In this document: positions 38,501-47,306 of the stretch, piece by piece
How the letters are laid out: each line of letters starts with the position of its first letter
Numbering within the stretch: the stretch's first letter is position 1
Assembly (NCBI GenBank): GCA_050181465.1
Contig: JBFXDD010000010.1
Span: 1-64,000, forward strand
Source of the DNA: JACRLW01 sp050181465
GTDB taxonomy: Bacteria; Planctomycetota; UBA1135; UBA2386
Length of the DNA: 64,000 bases
Direction: 5' to 3'
Notes under the pieces: generated by a model
What the model was told of the DNA's origin: nothing
Databases searched by the model: none
What the model saw: only the letters and a program-made list of their open reading frames with translations
Translations under genes and position numbers: made by a program

Positions 38501-38665
38501 GGTCATGCCGTCCGGGCTGAGCTGCATCGGCATGCGCGTCAAGGCGATCGCGCCGACGGCGAGGATGGCGACCGTGATCATCAGTGCCATCACGGGACGA
38601 TCGACGAAGGTGCCGACGAGACCGTTCCTCGACGCTGGAGGTGGGGCGCTGTTGGATTCGCTCAT
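35468..38665 (-). CDS. RND-type efflux permease (second of tandem pair)
   Basis: This 1065-residue protein is an HAE/AcrB-type inner-membrane transporter. It has the N-terminal helix (PVMALMITVAILAVGAIALTRMP), two large periplasmic domains and two six-helix bundles. The proton-relay helix reads GMVVDNSVVVLENI, with the first Asp of the AcrB DD pair kept and the second replaced by Asn. The second bundle contains FIGIVLLAGVVVNNGIVLLDCI. It starts at ATG 38665, one base after the stop of the upstream permease, so translation is likely coupled. With the neighbouring permease it may form a mixed trimer like MdtB/MdtC. The substrate is unknown. Confidence 0.92.
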   Translation of the reverse strand: MSESNSAPPPASRNGLVGTFVDRPVMALMITVAILAVGAIALTRMPMQLSPDGMTADSINLWIPIRQDMPPKEVEERIARPLEAQLRTIPGIRHIEVECGSSRVFASIELDNDTDATLAAAEVRDRSQRARLSWPSEVDQFFTWREDMSGAPLAFLRLRTPDRNAEWDFRIDQVIRPRLEAVEGVGQVDVWGLLDETLRIWFDRDKLVEHRVDYGDVLRRLAEDNFAKPVGEVDDGHRRAMVRVDARFKSREEIERWPIRPGLVIGDVARVLDVPSVRDNLSKFEGKYTYTAVVRLAAGVNPVEASWNLREALTTIEADPELRGIGFTPLFDQGQLIEQSLDTLLSTSLQGGLLALVVLWLFLRNLRVTLVVALAIPLALVIAIGWMYFSGGSFNVVSMAGLTLAVGMVVDNSVVVLENIRRRRAEGMDQREACVQGTREIILPVTMATLTTVVVIVPLLFMSSQRNVSTVFAALGVPLSVALIGSLFVAILLLPSAVRRAGLGRMQFAGDETPIGRFSPMRPVLALNRMLLRGVLGPFWLRCTAALLSLLLFATIGAAWSGLSFDQGGESMRRGDVTINLEIPRGMTLSDVAEEVKGYEAHLDTQRDGLKIKTVASRFSRRSIRFDITVDASIPRSEYRQVANRLRESWPARPGVRLTLRDSGGGMGRGSAADDQSSKRFVLRLYGPDSEFLADKALEVRDRLARMPEVARCELDQGDASEEVVLRLDRDRLSDLRVSPESIERTASSGLRGSELTRFVADGRDVRLISQFDAEENPTLWDLKETRVFSAGGGFQRMDDLVDVRFERSLREIDRLDGKTQVVVVGERRDEVSSQRMSSLLEQVMESTVLPRGYTWSETSPANDTAEDFRELADAGFLSCVLILLLMGVLFESLVLPAAIMVTVPFALAGAFWTLRLVHGSIDVMTFIGIVLLAGVVVNNGIVLLDCIERLRRDGLDRRTAILEGTRIRLRPILMTASTTVAGLLPMALFGESSDGGISYVGMSIAVSGGLTFSTLFTAFAVPLAYVFFDDVSNWGRGILATILGTPPRADAPSQLVESANPQSL

Positions 38666-38666
38666 G

Positions 38667-41600
38667 TCAGGCTCGCCGATCCGCGAAGGAGTAGACGCAC
38701 GGGATCACGAAGAGGGTCAACAGCGTCGACATGCTCAGACCGGCGACGACGGTCACTGCCATCGGTGCACGCAACTCGAGCCCGTCCGAGCTGCCGCCGA
38801 TCCACGGTAGTCCGGCCAGCCAGCCGGTGAGTGGGAGCAGGCCGAGCACTGTGGTCAAGGTGGTCATCAGCACCGGTCGCAACCGACTGCGCGCGCCCTC
38901 GACGATCGCCTCCATCTTCGGAGCGCCTTCCTGTCTCAGCTTGTTGATCTGGTCGATCATGATGATCGCGTTGTTGACCACGATCCCGGCCAGCACGATT
39001 CCGCCGAGCATGGCGATGATCGACACCGGCATGTTCACCGCGCGGAGCGCGAACACGACGCCGATGAACGCGAGCGGGACCGTCAACAAGATGACGAAGG
39101 GCTGAACGATGCTCTCGAACTGGCAGGCCATCACGACGTAGACCAGGAAGATCGCGAGGGCGAGCGCGAGGAACACGCTGTCCATCGATTCGCTCATCTC
39201 CTGCTGACCCGCACCGAGTCGGAGTTCGATCCCGCGCGGTGGGGAGTAGTCGGCCAAGGCGACCGCGGCAGCGTCGGCGGCGGCGCCGAACCCGAAGCCG
39301 CGCACGCCGGCCTCGACCACAGCCCCGCGGGTGTTGCCGAGGCGGCGGATCTCACTGGGGCCTTCGAGGACCTCGACGTCGGCGATCGCCTCCAGCGGGA
39401 TGGCCGGTGAGCCGCGCGGATTGACGTTGATCGAGAGCAGCGCCTGGGTGCGGTCGATGTCGCTGCGTGCCATCGCGACCCGCATGTCGATTCGTCGATC
39501 GTGCTCGGGGAAGCGTGTGGCGACCACGCCGCGGACCTTGCTGTCGAGGATTCGCGTGACCACGCCCGAGTCGAGTCCGAGCGCGGACATGCGTTCGCGG
39601 TCCAGTCGGAGCACGATCTCCGGGTTGCCGCGCTGTTGGGTGGAGCGCACGTCGCGCAACTGGGGCACGCTCCGCAGGACGCCCTCGACCTCGGTCGAGG
39701 CGGTGCGCAGCGCGATCAGGTCCTTGCCGACCAGCTCCAAGGTGAAGGGGTTGTCGAAGGACAGCGTGCCGGCCTGGGCGAATCCCGGCGGCTCCGCCAA
39801 CTCCGGCAGTCGACCGAACTCCGCGAGGATCCGCTCGCGAACCGCAGTCTCGGCGAGGCGCGGATCGGTGCTCGCCCGCAGCCGCACCAGGATCTTCGCC
39901 GAGTGCTCCCCTTCGCGAGCGTCATTGAGTTCATCCTTGTCGACGCCGACGGCGAGGAACGTGCTCTCCACCTCGGGCATCTCGCGGATGCGTCGTTCGA
40001 TCGGCCCGCAGATCGCATCGGTTCGCTCCACAGTCGCATCGCGCGGGAGGAACAGCTCGACCACGAACTCGCCTTGGGCGACCTGAGGCAGCACGTCGCT
40101 GTCGAGAGTCTTGCCGACCTCCCACGCGAGGTAGCCGAGCCCGAGCGCGAGAACGATCACGACTGCGCGCACGCGCAGAGTCACGCTCAGCAGCCGCGGA
40201 TAGGCGTTCTCGATCACTCGGTAGATGCGATCGAAGACCCAGAACAGCGGTGCGACCACGAGAGCGGGGATCTTCATCAGCCAAGCGAATCCGCTGCCGA
40301 CGATGCGAACCATGCGGAGTCCGACTCGCTGCGTCATCCTCCCGACTCGAGTGTTCGGCACGACGGGTTCGCGTTGGAACCACGCATCCGGATCACGACG
40401 CGTCGCGAGCATCGGAATCAGCAGCAGTGCCACCACCAACGAGGTGAGCAGGCTGAAGACGACGGTGAGCGATTGGTCGCGGAAGATCTGGCCGGCGATT
40501 CCCTCCACGAACACGATCGGGAAGAACACGGCGACGGTCGTGAGCGTGCTCGCGGTCACGGCGCCCGCGACTCGCGACACGCCGTGCACGGCCGCTACCC
40601 GCACACTCATCCCCTCCTCGCGCGCGCGCGTGATCGCTTCGAGCACGACGATCGAGCTGTCGACGAGCATGCCGACACCGAGCGCGAGTCCACCCAGCGA
40701 CATCACGTTCAGGGTCACGCCCGAGAGGAACATCGGTGCGAACGCAGCGATCAGGCTGATCGGGATCGACACCGCCAGCACGAGCGTCGGCCCGATCCGT
40801 CGCAGGAACAGCAGGATGACGAGGATCGCGAGGACGCCGCCGACCAGCGCCGAGTCGCGCACCTCCGCGATCGCCGAACGGATGAACTTCGACTGATCGA
40901 GCAACGGTTCCACGCGCACGCCGCTGCCGCGCAGTTGCCAGGCGACGAAGTCGGTCATCTGGCGATGGACCATCTGGCGCCGCACTTCGGCCATGCGCGC
41001 CGCCATCGGGTCGCTCGGGGCGGGACCGGTCGCCGGCAAGGGCTTGCCGTCGTCGGCGAGCTTGGCGACGTAGGCTTGCTGCGCAGGCGAGCCGAACAGG
41101 CGCTCGCGAACGACATCCGCCAGCGCGACGAGGTTGTTGCCCGCCGCCTTGTAGACGTCGATCAAGACGCACTCGGAACCGTCGAAGCGGCTGATGACGT
41201 CGCGGTCACGCGGGACGCGTAGCACACGCGCGACGTCGCGCAGTCGGATCGGCGCGTCACCCCGGCGCTCGAGAATGATGTCGGCGATCTCGTCGAGGTT
41301 CTGGAACTCGCCGCGCATGCGCACGAGGAACTCCGTTCGTCCCTCGTCGATCGAACCCGACGCCGCATTGACGTTCTCGCGCTGCAATCGGTCGCTCACG
41401 GTGGCGACGTCGAGCTGCAGTTCGCCGAGCGCCGCCTCGTCGATCTCGATGCGGATCTCTTCCTCGATGCCGCCGCGCACCTTGACCGCGGCGACACCGT
41501 CGAGTTTCGCCAGTTCGCGTTCGATCTCGTCCTCGGCGATCCGGCGCAACTCGGCGAGCGGGAGTTCGCCTACCAGACCGAAGGTCATCGCGGGCGCGAG

Positions 41601-42017
41601 GCTCGGGTCGTAGCGGAGTACCAGCGGGCGTTCGGCCTCGGCGGGCAGGCGGACGCGTTGGATGCGCTCGTTGACGTCGGGCACCGCATCGGTCATCGAA
41701 GTGCCCCAGTCGAAGTCGAGCACGATGTCGCTGACCTCCGCGCGGCTGATCGCGACGACCCGACGCACGCCCGCGGTGACGGACACGGCTTCCTGCAGCG
41801 CCTCGGTCACGCGCTCCTCGACATCCTCCGGGCTTGCCCCCGGCACCTGCGTGCGAACCGTGATCGTCGGGTAACTCAGTTCCGGCAGCAGATCGACCGG
41901 CAAGCGACGCAGGCCGACGAAGCCGAAGACCACGATCGCGATCATCATCATCGCGACGGCTACCGGTCGCGTCGTGGTGAACGCGAACAGACTCGGTTCG
42001 GAGCTCTTCGTGCTCAC
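38667..42017 (-). CDS. RND-type efflux permease (first of tandem pair)
   Basis: This 1116-residue protein starts at GTG 42017, overlapping the adaptor stop as GTGA. RND motifs include RRLPVDLLPELSYPTITVRTQVPGASPEDVEERVTEA split over the N-terminal region, GVGMLVDSSIVVLEAI in the relay helix (one Asp, then Ser), and GGIVLAGIVVNNAIIMIDQI in the second bundle. It is membrane-embedded with periplasmic porter domains. The operon order is adaptor, permease, permease, and no TolC-like outer-membrane channel is in the window, so that component must be encoded elsewhere. Confidence 0.93.
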   Translation of the reverse strand: MSTKSSEPSLFAFTTTRPVAVAMMMIAIVVFGFVGLRRLPVDLLPELSYPTITVRTQVPGASPEDVEERVTEALQEAVSVTAGVRRVVAISRAEVSDIVLDFDWGTSMTDAVPDVNERIQRVRLPAEAERPLVLRYDPSLAPAMTFGLVGELPLAELRRIAEDEIERELAKLDGVAAVKVRGGIEEEIRIEIDEAALGELQLDVATVSDRLQRENVNAASGSIDEGRTEFLVRMRGEFQNLDEIADIILERRGDAPIRLRDVARVLRVPRDRDVISRFDGSECVLIDVYKAAGNNLVALADVVRERLFGSPAQQAYVAKLADDGKPLPATGPAPSDPMAARMAEVRRQMVHRQMTDFVAWQLRGSGVRVEPLLDQSKFIRSAIAEVRDSALVGGVLAILVILLFLRRIGPTLVLAVSIPISLIAAFAPMFLSGVTLNVMSLGGLALGVGMLVDSSIVVLEAITRAREEGMSVRVAAVHGVSRVAGAVTASTLTTVAVFFPIVFVEGIAGQIFRDQSLTVVFSLLTSLVVALLLIPMLATRRDPDAWFQREPVVPNTRVGRMTQRVGLRMVRIVGSGFAWLMKIPALVVAPLFWVFDRIYRVIENAYPRLLSVTLRVRAVVIVLALGLGYLAWEVGKTLDSDVLPQVAQGEFVVELFLPRDATVERTDAICGPIERRIREMPEVESTFLAVGVDKDELNDAREGEHSAKILVRLRASTDPRLAETAVRERILAEFGRLPELAEPPGFAQAGTLSFDNPFTLELVGKDLIALRTASTEVEGVLRSVPQLRDVRSTQQRGNPEIVLRLDRERMSALGLDSGVVTRILDSKVRGVVATRFPEHDRRIDMRVAMARSDIDRTQALLSINVNPRGSPAIPLEAIADVEVLEGPSEIRRLGNTRGAVVEAGVRGFGFGAAADAAAVALADYSPPRGIELRLGAGQQEMSESMDSVFLALALAIFLVYVVMACQFESIVQPFVILLTVPLAFIGVVFALRAVNMPVSIIAMLGGIVLAGIVVNNAIIMIDQINKLRQEGAPKMEAIVEGARSRLRPVLMTTLTTVLGLLPLTGWLAGLPWIGGSSDGLELRAPMAVTVVAGLSMSTLLTLFVIPCVYSFADRRA

Positions 42018-43276
42018 TTCGCGACCTCGACCGCGGACTTGTCGTTGAGTCCGTTCTGGCCGGCGACGATGACGACATCGGTGGGTGAGAGGCCGTCCTC
42101 CCCGCGGTTCTTGGCCTCGAGGAACTCACGTTCCTCGATCCCCGGCACCAGCACGACCCGCCGCGCCACGTTGTCGCGCACGACGAACACCGCGCTGGTC
42201 GAGCCTTCGTTGAGCACCGCAGCTTTCGGAACCATCAGCGCTTCGCGTTCGTCCTCGGCGAGGATGCGGGCGCGAATGAACATCCCCGGTCGCAACAGGC
42301 CGACGTGTTCATCGTCGCGTTCGACTCGAATCCGCATCATGAAGCTGCCGGATGTCTCGTCGATCATCGGGCTGACCTTGTCGATCGTCGCGCGGAACTC
42401 GTGTTCCGGCACGGCATCGCAACGGAACTTCACCTCCCGCGCGCCTTGCACGATGGGCAGTTCGCGCTGCGGGCGGCGGAGTTGGCAGATCAGATTGTCT
42501 TGGTCGACGACCAGGAACAGCGGAGTGGCGCTGGCGGACGTGGAGGCGGTCGGCGAGATGGTCTCGCCGCCCTTGATGTTGCGTTCCGCCACCACGCCGT
42601 CCAGCGGGGAGCGAATCTGATGTTCCGCGACCCTGAGTGTCTCAGTGGTTACGCGGGCCTCGGCGTCGGCGATCGAGTTCGCTGCTCCTGACACCTCGAC
42701 CTTCGTGCGCTGCAAGTCCAACTCGGCGACACGAAGCGCCTCCTGCGCGGTCTCGTAGGCGAAGCGACTGTCGTCGAGGTCCTTCTGTGGGATGAGTTGC
42801 GGGTCGATCGCCTGGTTGCGCTCGAACTGCGCTTTGGTCCGCTGGGTCTCGATCTTCGCCGACTCGAGCCGACGTTCCGCCGAGTCGACCGCGAGCTTGC
42901 GAAGCTCATGTTGGACCTTGCGATCGGCGAGATTCACTTCAGCCTGGCGCAAGGCGGCGCGGACTTCCCGATCGTCGATCTGTGCCAACACATGACCGGC
43001 CTTGACGCGATCGCCGATGTCGACGAACACTTCGAGCACTCGGCCGGACACTCGCGACTGCACGACCACGCCGTGCTCGGACTCTAGGAAGCCGCTGGTC
43101 TCGATCGTGCGGCGCACGTTGCGCAGCTCCAGGGGCGCCACCCGGACCAAGGGCGGCGCACTCGCGGCAGGGGCCGTGGTGGGCTTTTGGGCTTCGGCAG
43201 GCTTACTGCACGAGGCGGACACGATGAGGCCGGCCGCGAGGCAGACGAGGATCGGGGCAGTGGAGAGGGCGTTCAC
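42014..43276 (-). CDS. RND efflux periplasmic adaptor (membrane fusion protein), lipoprotein
   Basis: This 420-residue protein starts at GTG 43276; the far longer open frame upstream is antisense to moeA and is ignored. The signal peptide ends in a lipobox SASC. HlyD/AcrA-type architecture follows: barrel-sandwich half (VVVQSRVSGRVLEVFVDIGDRVKAG), a long coiled-coil hairpin (LRQAEVNLADRKVQHEL...FERNQAIDPQLIPQKDLDD), the second lipoyl half (IRSPLDGVVAERNIKGGETI) and beta-barrel and membrane-proximal domains. It bridges the two RND permeases to an outer-membrane factor. It lies head to head with moeA, 135 bases apart. Confidence 0.92.
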   Translation of the reverse strand: MNALSTAPILVCLAAGLIVSASCSKPAEAQKPTTAPAASAPPLVRVAPLELRNVRRTIETSGFLESEHGVVVQSRVSGRVLEVFVDIGDRVKAGHVLAQIDDREVRAALRQAEVNLADRKVQHELRKLAVDSAERRLESAKIETQRTKAQFERNQAIDPQLIPQKDLDDSRFAYETAQEALRVAELDLQRTKVEVSGAANSIADAEARVTTETLRVAEHQIRSPLDGVVAERNIKGGETISPTASTSASATPLFLVVDQDNLICQLRRPQRELPIVQGAREVKFRCDAVPEHEFRATIDKVSPMIDETSGSFMMRIRVERDDEHVGLLRPGMFIRARILAEDEREALMVPKAAVLNEGSTSAVFVVRDNVARRVVLVPGIEEREFLEAKNRGEDGLSPTDVVIVAGQNGLNDKSAVEVAK

Positions 43277-43411
43277 GAGTCGAGCTGGTTTCCGCTCTTG
43301 CGGCGTTGCGACCGTTGCGTCGGCCAAGGGAAGGGGCAATCTACGGGTCTCGCCGACGGCTCGCGAGGAAGCCGCGCGGGCTTCGTTGCGAGCGACGGCA
43401 CGGATGCGAAC

Positions 43412-44665
43412 ATGAGCGAGATGATGGAGCTGGATGACGCGATCGCCTGCGTGGTGGCGGCCGCGGCGCGGGCACGACCGGGCCACGAAGCCGTTCCCCT
43501 GGGCGAGGCATTGTTCCGCACTTTGGCGGTCGACGTGCGCAGCGCAGAGCCGTGGCCGCCGACGGATCGCTCGGCGATGGACGGCTTCGCCGTCGCAGCC
43601 GCCGCGGCGATCGGAGTCGGCGCGCGGTTCGCCGTCGTCGGCGAATCGCTGGCCGGGCGGCCGTTCGAACGCGCTCTCGTGCCGGGTGAGGCGGTGCGGA
43701 TCATGACCGGTGCGGTCGTGCCGACCGGGGCTCGGGCGGTGGTGCGCGTCGAAGACACCAGTGGGTTCGGCACGGCCCAACTCCCGGCGGATTCGGTCGT
43801 CGTGACGACGACGGTCGCCGACCGCTCCAACATTCGACCGCTCGGCTCCGAGCTCGCCGCGAACGCGATCGTGTTGCGCGCGGGTACCCGACTTCGTGCC
43901 GCGCAAGTCGGTGTGCTCGCCGTGCTCGGACACACGACGGTGCCGGTCGTGACCCGCCCCAGGGTCGCGATCGTCTCGACGGGTGACGAAGTCGTGTCCG
44001 CCGACCGGGTGCCGGCTCCGCACCAGGTGCGCGACAGCAACTCGTGGTCGTTGGCGGCGCAGTGCGCAGAGCTCGGTGCCGAAGCGATCCGACTCGGGAT
44101 CGCTCCCGACGAGGGCTCGGCGCTCCGCGAAGTCTTGGCTCGTGGGCTCGAGTACGACGTGCTGCTCACCATCGGCGGCGTGTCGGCCGGCACCCACGAT
44201 CTCGTGCAGCCGACCTTGGCGGCGTTGGGGGTGCGCACCGTGTTCCACGGCGTGCGACTCAAGCCGGGCAAGCCGACCTTCTTCGGGACCTTGGAGCGCG
44301 GCGAGCGGGTGACCTTCGTGTTCGGCCTGCCGGGGAACCCGGCGTCGGCGTTCACCACCTGCGACCTCTTCATCGCGCACTTGCTCGCGGCATGGTTCGG
44401 TCGGCGGATTCGCCGCTCGCGGCTGCCGCTCGGCGGGGCCACGCCGCGCGTCGACCCTCGCACGCAGGCGATCGTTGCCCAATGGTCCGCCGGCGGCGAC
44501 GGCTCGCCAAGCCTCGCGCTGGAGCGGCTCCGCCCGAGCGGCGATCCCTTCGCGCTCGCGCGGGGCGCCTGGCACGCGATCGTGCCCGCGGGAAGCGCAC
44601 CGGCAGTCGGTTCGCAGATCGAAGCGCAGGCCTTCTCCGATCCGGGCGAGAACCCGTGCGCATGA
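43412..44665 (+). CDS. moeA: molybdopterin molybdenumtransferase MoeA
   Basis: This 417-residue protein inserts molybdate into adenylated molybdopterin. Family motifs are seen in order: PPTDRSAMDGFAV, GEAVRIMTGAVVPTGARAVVRVED (domain III), RPRVAIVSTGDEVV, HQVRDSNSWSL, LTIGGVSAGTHD and VFGLPGNPASAFTT, ending in the C-terminal beta-barrel. The ATG at 43412 fits the conserved N-terminus (MELDDAIACV). Its TGA overlaps the ATG of the downstream N-acyltransferase (ATGA), so the pair is probably translationally coupled although the functions differ. Confidence 0.95.
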   Translation: MSEMMELDDAIACVVAAAARARPGHEAVPLGEALFRTLAVDVRSAEPWPPTDRSAMDGFAVAAAAAIGVGARFAVVGESLAGRPFERALVPGEAVRIMTGAVVPTGARAVVRVEDTSGFGTAQLPADSVVVTTTVADRSNIRPLGSELAANAIVLRAGTRLRAAQVGVLAVLGHTTVPVVTRPRVAIVSTGDEVVSADRVPAPHQVRDSNSWSLAAQCAELGAEAIRLGIAPDEGSALREVLARGLEYDVLLTIGGVSAGTHDLVQPTLAALGVRTVFHGVRLKPGKPTFFGTLERGERVTFVFGLPGNPASAFTTCDLFIAHLLAAWFGRRIRRSRLPLGGATPRVDPRTQAIVAQWSAGGDGSPSLALERLRPSGDPFALARGAWHAIVPAGSAPAVGSQIEAQAFSDPGENPCA

Positions 44666-46233
44666 GGCGATGGCTGCTCGATGCCGCGCTCGCGCTGGTC
44701 GTCGCGGGACTGCTGGCGCTCGCCGCCCCGGGTTCGGCCATCCCCCTTGCGCCGATCTTGTCGATCCCGGCACTGGCGTTGCTCTACGGGCTGTGCGTGC
44801 GCCCACGCGCCGCTCGTCGGGTCTGGCTCGCGGGCTTCCTTCGGCTGCTGTTCGTGTCGCTGTCGTTGGTTCACGTGGTGGGGCCGGGCATCGTGGCCAT
44901 TGCAGCGGTTGGAGCTTTCTATTGGCTTCTGCCGGTTTTGGTGGGGCGCGCCGGCGGGCGGTGGGGGTTCGGTCCGCTGGGCTTCGCGATCGGGTTGGCG
45001 GCCGCCGAGTGGCTGCGGGCCCACATGCCGGAAATCCCGTATCCGCACGCGCAACCGGTCCACGCGCTCGCGGCCTGGCCGGATCTCCTCGGTCCGGTCG
45101 CGTGGCTGGGCGAAGTCGGCGGCAACCTGTTGTTGGCGTGGTTGGCCGCCGCGCTGGTGGAAGGCTTCGTCGCGCCGACGCGTGCGCCGCGCCAGTCGAT
45201 CGTCGTCGTGATCCTGTGGGCGGCGCTGACCGTTGTGGCCCCGCCGCGCGGGATGCCGGCTGCCGACGCCGCGACGTCCCTGCGGGTCATCGCCTTGCAG
45301 ACCGGCTTTCCGCTGCCCGACGAGCCGCGTGCCGAGGGTGCGCGGCAACGATTGGAGTCGTTGGCAAGGCAGAGTGCTGCGGCGATCGCGGCTGCCGGGG
45401 CACCGCCGGACCTGCTGATCTGGCCGGAGTCCGCGTTGGATTCGATCGCGCGTCTCGAGTCGCGCGAGTTACTCCCGCGGCCCGATCTGCGGCTGGCGGA
45501 GCGCACGCGCATCCTGGCGACGGCGGTCGCCTACGAGAAGAACGTCCCGCCCTTGTCGCTGGCTGTGCTCACCGACGCGCGCGGCCGACTGCTCGACTGG
45601 CACGAGAAACAGACGCCGGTTCCGGTCGGCGAGCGCGTGCCGGGCTTGGACCTGATGCCGAGCGCGCTTCGCGAGTGGATGGTTGCGAAGTTCCAGAGTG
45701 TCGTCGGCTTCTTGCCCGATCTCGCGAAGGGGGCGCCGCGCCCGCCGCTGCGCACGGCATCGAACGTGCCGTTCGCTGCGCTGGTCTGCTTCGACAACGC
45801 CTTCGAGGGCATCGCGCGGCGGGCGGTTGCCGACGGAGCACGTCTTCTGGTCGTCGTCAGCAATGAGTCGTGGTATCGCTGTGGGCGGGAACTCGACCAG
45901 ATGCTCGCGATGACAGTGGTCCGTGCGATCGAGACGGCAACTCCCGTGGTGCGCGCCACCGTGGATGGTGCGAGCGCAGCGGTCGACGCCCGTGGTCGGC
46001 TGATCGCGAGCTTGCCGCGCGGCGAGGCCGGCGCTGGTCAGAGGCTGATCCTCGATGTCCCACTTGGACCCGGTCGGCTCGGTCCGATGGCATGGCTGCC
46101 AGACGCGCTCGCCGTCGGAATCCTGCTGACTTGTGCACTCGCGGCGGCGCAGGCGCTCTTTCGCCGGGGTAGGCTAGGAGCGTCGTTTCCCGGTGTGGGC
46201 ACGGTTGCCCATGACCCCGAGGCACGGAACTGA
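44662..46233 (+). CDS. lnt: apolipoprotein N-acyltransferase (Lnt-like)
   Basis: This 523-residue membrane enzyme performs the third step of lipoprotein maturation, N-acylating the lipidated cysteine. Six to seven N-terminal hydrophobic helices, including an AAEWLR segment, precede a nitrilase-like domain. The catalytic triad is visible: E256 in WPESALD, K316 in HEKQTPVPVGERVPG and C376 in LVCFDNAFEG. SNESWY around residue 400 is also typical. A C-terminal transmembrane helix ends the protein. Lipoproteins with clear lipoboxes encoded in this window (3336, 26528, 42014) would be its substrates. Confidence 0.9.
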   Translation: MRRWLLDAALALVVAGLLALAAPGSAIPLAPILSIPALALLYGLCVRPRAARRVWLAGFLRLLFVSLSLVHVVGPGIVAIAAVGAFYWLLPVLVGRAGGRWGFGPLGFAIGLAAAEWLRAHMPEIPYPHAQPVHALAAWPDLLGPVAWLGEVGGNLLLAWLAAALVEGFVAPTRAPRQSIVVVILWAALTVVAPPRGMPAADAATSLRVIALQTGFPLPDEPRAEGARQRLESLARQSAAAIAAAGAPPDLLIWPESALDSIARLESRELLPRPDLRLAERTRILATAVAYEKNVPPLSLAVLTDARGRLLDWHEKQTPVPVGERVPGLDLMPSALREWMVAKFQSVVGFLPDLAKGAPRPPLRTASNVPFAALVCFDNAFEGIARRAVADGARLLVVVSNESWYRCGRELDQMLAMTVVRAIETATPVVRATVDGASAAVDARGRLIASLPRGEAGAGQRLILDVPLGPGRLGPMAWLPDALAVGILLTCALAAAQALFRRGRLGASFPGVGTVAHDPEARN

Positions 46234-46433
46234 AGTCTGCGGCCCCCGCAGCCTTGACCGAACCGAGGTACCCCGTAGGATCCGCGCCGCCTTTCCCGGC
46301 GGTGCCCCTCGCCGTCCCTCGTTAGGCCGCAGTTCCGGCGTCCGGACCTGGCAGCGATCCCCTCACGCATCCTTCGTCCCTCTGACCGGCCGCTGGCGCC
46401 GGACCGCAGACCGTTTAGGAGTAACCTGGCACG

Positions 46434-47288
46434 ATGAGTTCCGTTGGTCGCATCTTCACCGTTTTGAACCTGCTTCTTGCGGGTTTCTTCTTCTACTTCT
46501 CCGGCGTTTACCTCCAGAAGGCCACCGACTGGAAGGGCAAGTTCGACGCCGAAGCCAAGGCGCACGCCGCCGACACGGCTCAGGCAACCGAGCGCGAGCG
46601 AGTGCTCAGCGATCGGTTGAACGACGCCGATCGCAAGCTGAACGTCGCCAACTCGAACGTCGAGAGTCTCAACACGCAGCTCAAGGCTGCGGGTGAGAAG
46701 AACGACGCCAACGAGAAGCGCATCGCAGGCCTGCAGGGCGATCTCGCCACGCTGACCGCGAACAGCTCGACGATCTCCGGTTCGGTCGAGCGCGCCACCG
46801 CGCAGGCCGAGGCTTCGTTCAAGCTCGCGACCGAGTCGAGCCAGTCGAAGGACGAGGCGATTCGCAAGATGGAAGTCGCCCTCGGCGACCTCCGCGACGC
46901 CACCGACAAGATCGCCGCGCTCGAGGCTTCGGTCTCCGATCGCGAAGGTCAGATCGCCGCGCTCGAGGCCACGATCCGCGAGCAGGGTGTCAAGCTGGAA
47001 TACGTCGCCGAGCGCTTCCCCGGCGCCTTGGCCTTCGCCCAGCCCAAGCTGAGCGGCAGCATCCAGCACGTCGGCGGCGACGGCAAGCTCGTCACGATCC
47101 TGGTCACCGACGACCCGGCCGAAGCCGGCGTCAAGGCGGGCTACACCTTCGCCGTCTACAACAACGGCGAATACAAGGGCGAAGCCCAGGTCACCGATGT
47201 CGATGGCAAGTTCGCCTTCTGCCGGATGACCCGCACGAACGGCAAGGCGATCGCCGTCGGCGACGCGGCCACCACCCAGACCAACTGA
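46434..47288 (+). CDS. membrane-anchored coiled-coil protein
   Basis: This 284-residue protein has a good Shine-Dalgarno (AGGAG, 13 bases before ATG). The N-terminal helix (IFTVLNLLLAGFFFYFSGVYL, 6-27) anchors it. Residues 30-205 form a long, charged coiled coil of Ala/Glu/Lys/Leu heptads (ADRKLNVANSNVESLNTQLK). The C-terminal ~75 residues are beta-rich (GKLVTILVTDDPAEAGVKAG, YTFAVYNNGEYKGEAQVTDV), compatible with a small barrel. It is followed by a 63-residue single-helix protein 18 bases later. The pair may form a cell-envelope unit. No homologous family was recalled with confidence. Confidence 0.7.
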   Translation: MSSVGRIFTVLNLLLAGFFFYFSGVYLQKATDWKGKFDAEAKAHAADTAQATERERVLSDRLNDADRKLNVANSNVESLNTQLKAAGEKNDANEKRIAGLQGDLATLTANSSTISGSVERATAQAEASFKLATESSQSKDEAIRKMEVALGDLRDATDKIAALEASVSDREGQIAALEATIREQGVKLEYVAERFPGALAFAQPKLSGSIQHVGGDGKLVTILVTDDPAEAGVKAGYTFAVYNNGEYKGEAQVTDVDGKFAFCRMTRTNGKAIAVGDAATTQTN

Positions 47289-47306
47289 TCCGAGGAGGAT
47301 TCCCCC

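Noticed and set aside
43277..44806. Extension of the adaptor frame to 44806 on the minus strand
   Set aside because: The part beyond 43276 is antisense to moeA; the adaptor's lipobox signal starts at GTG 43276.
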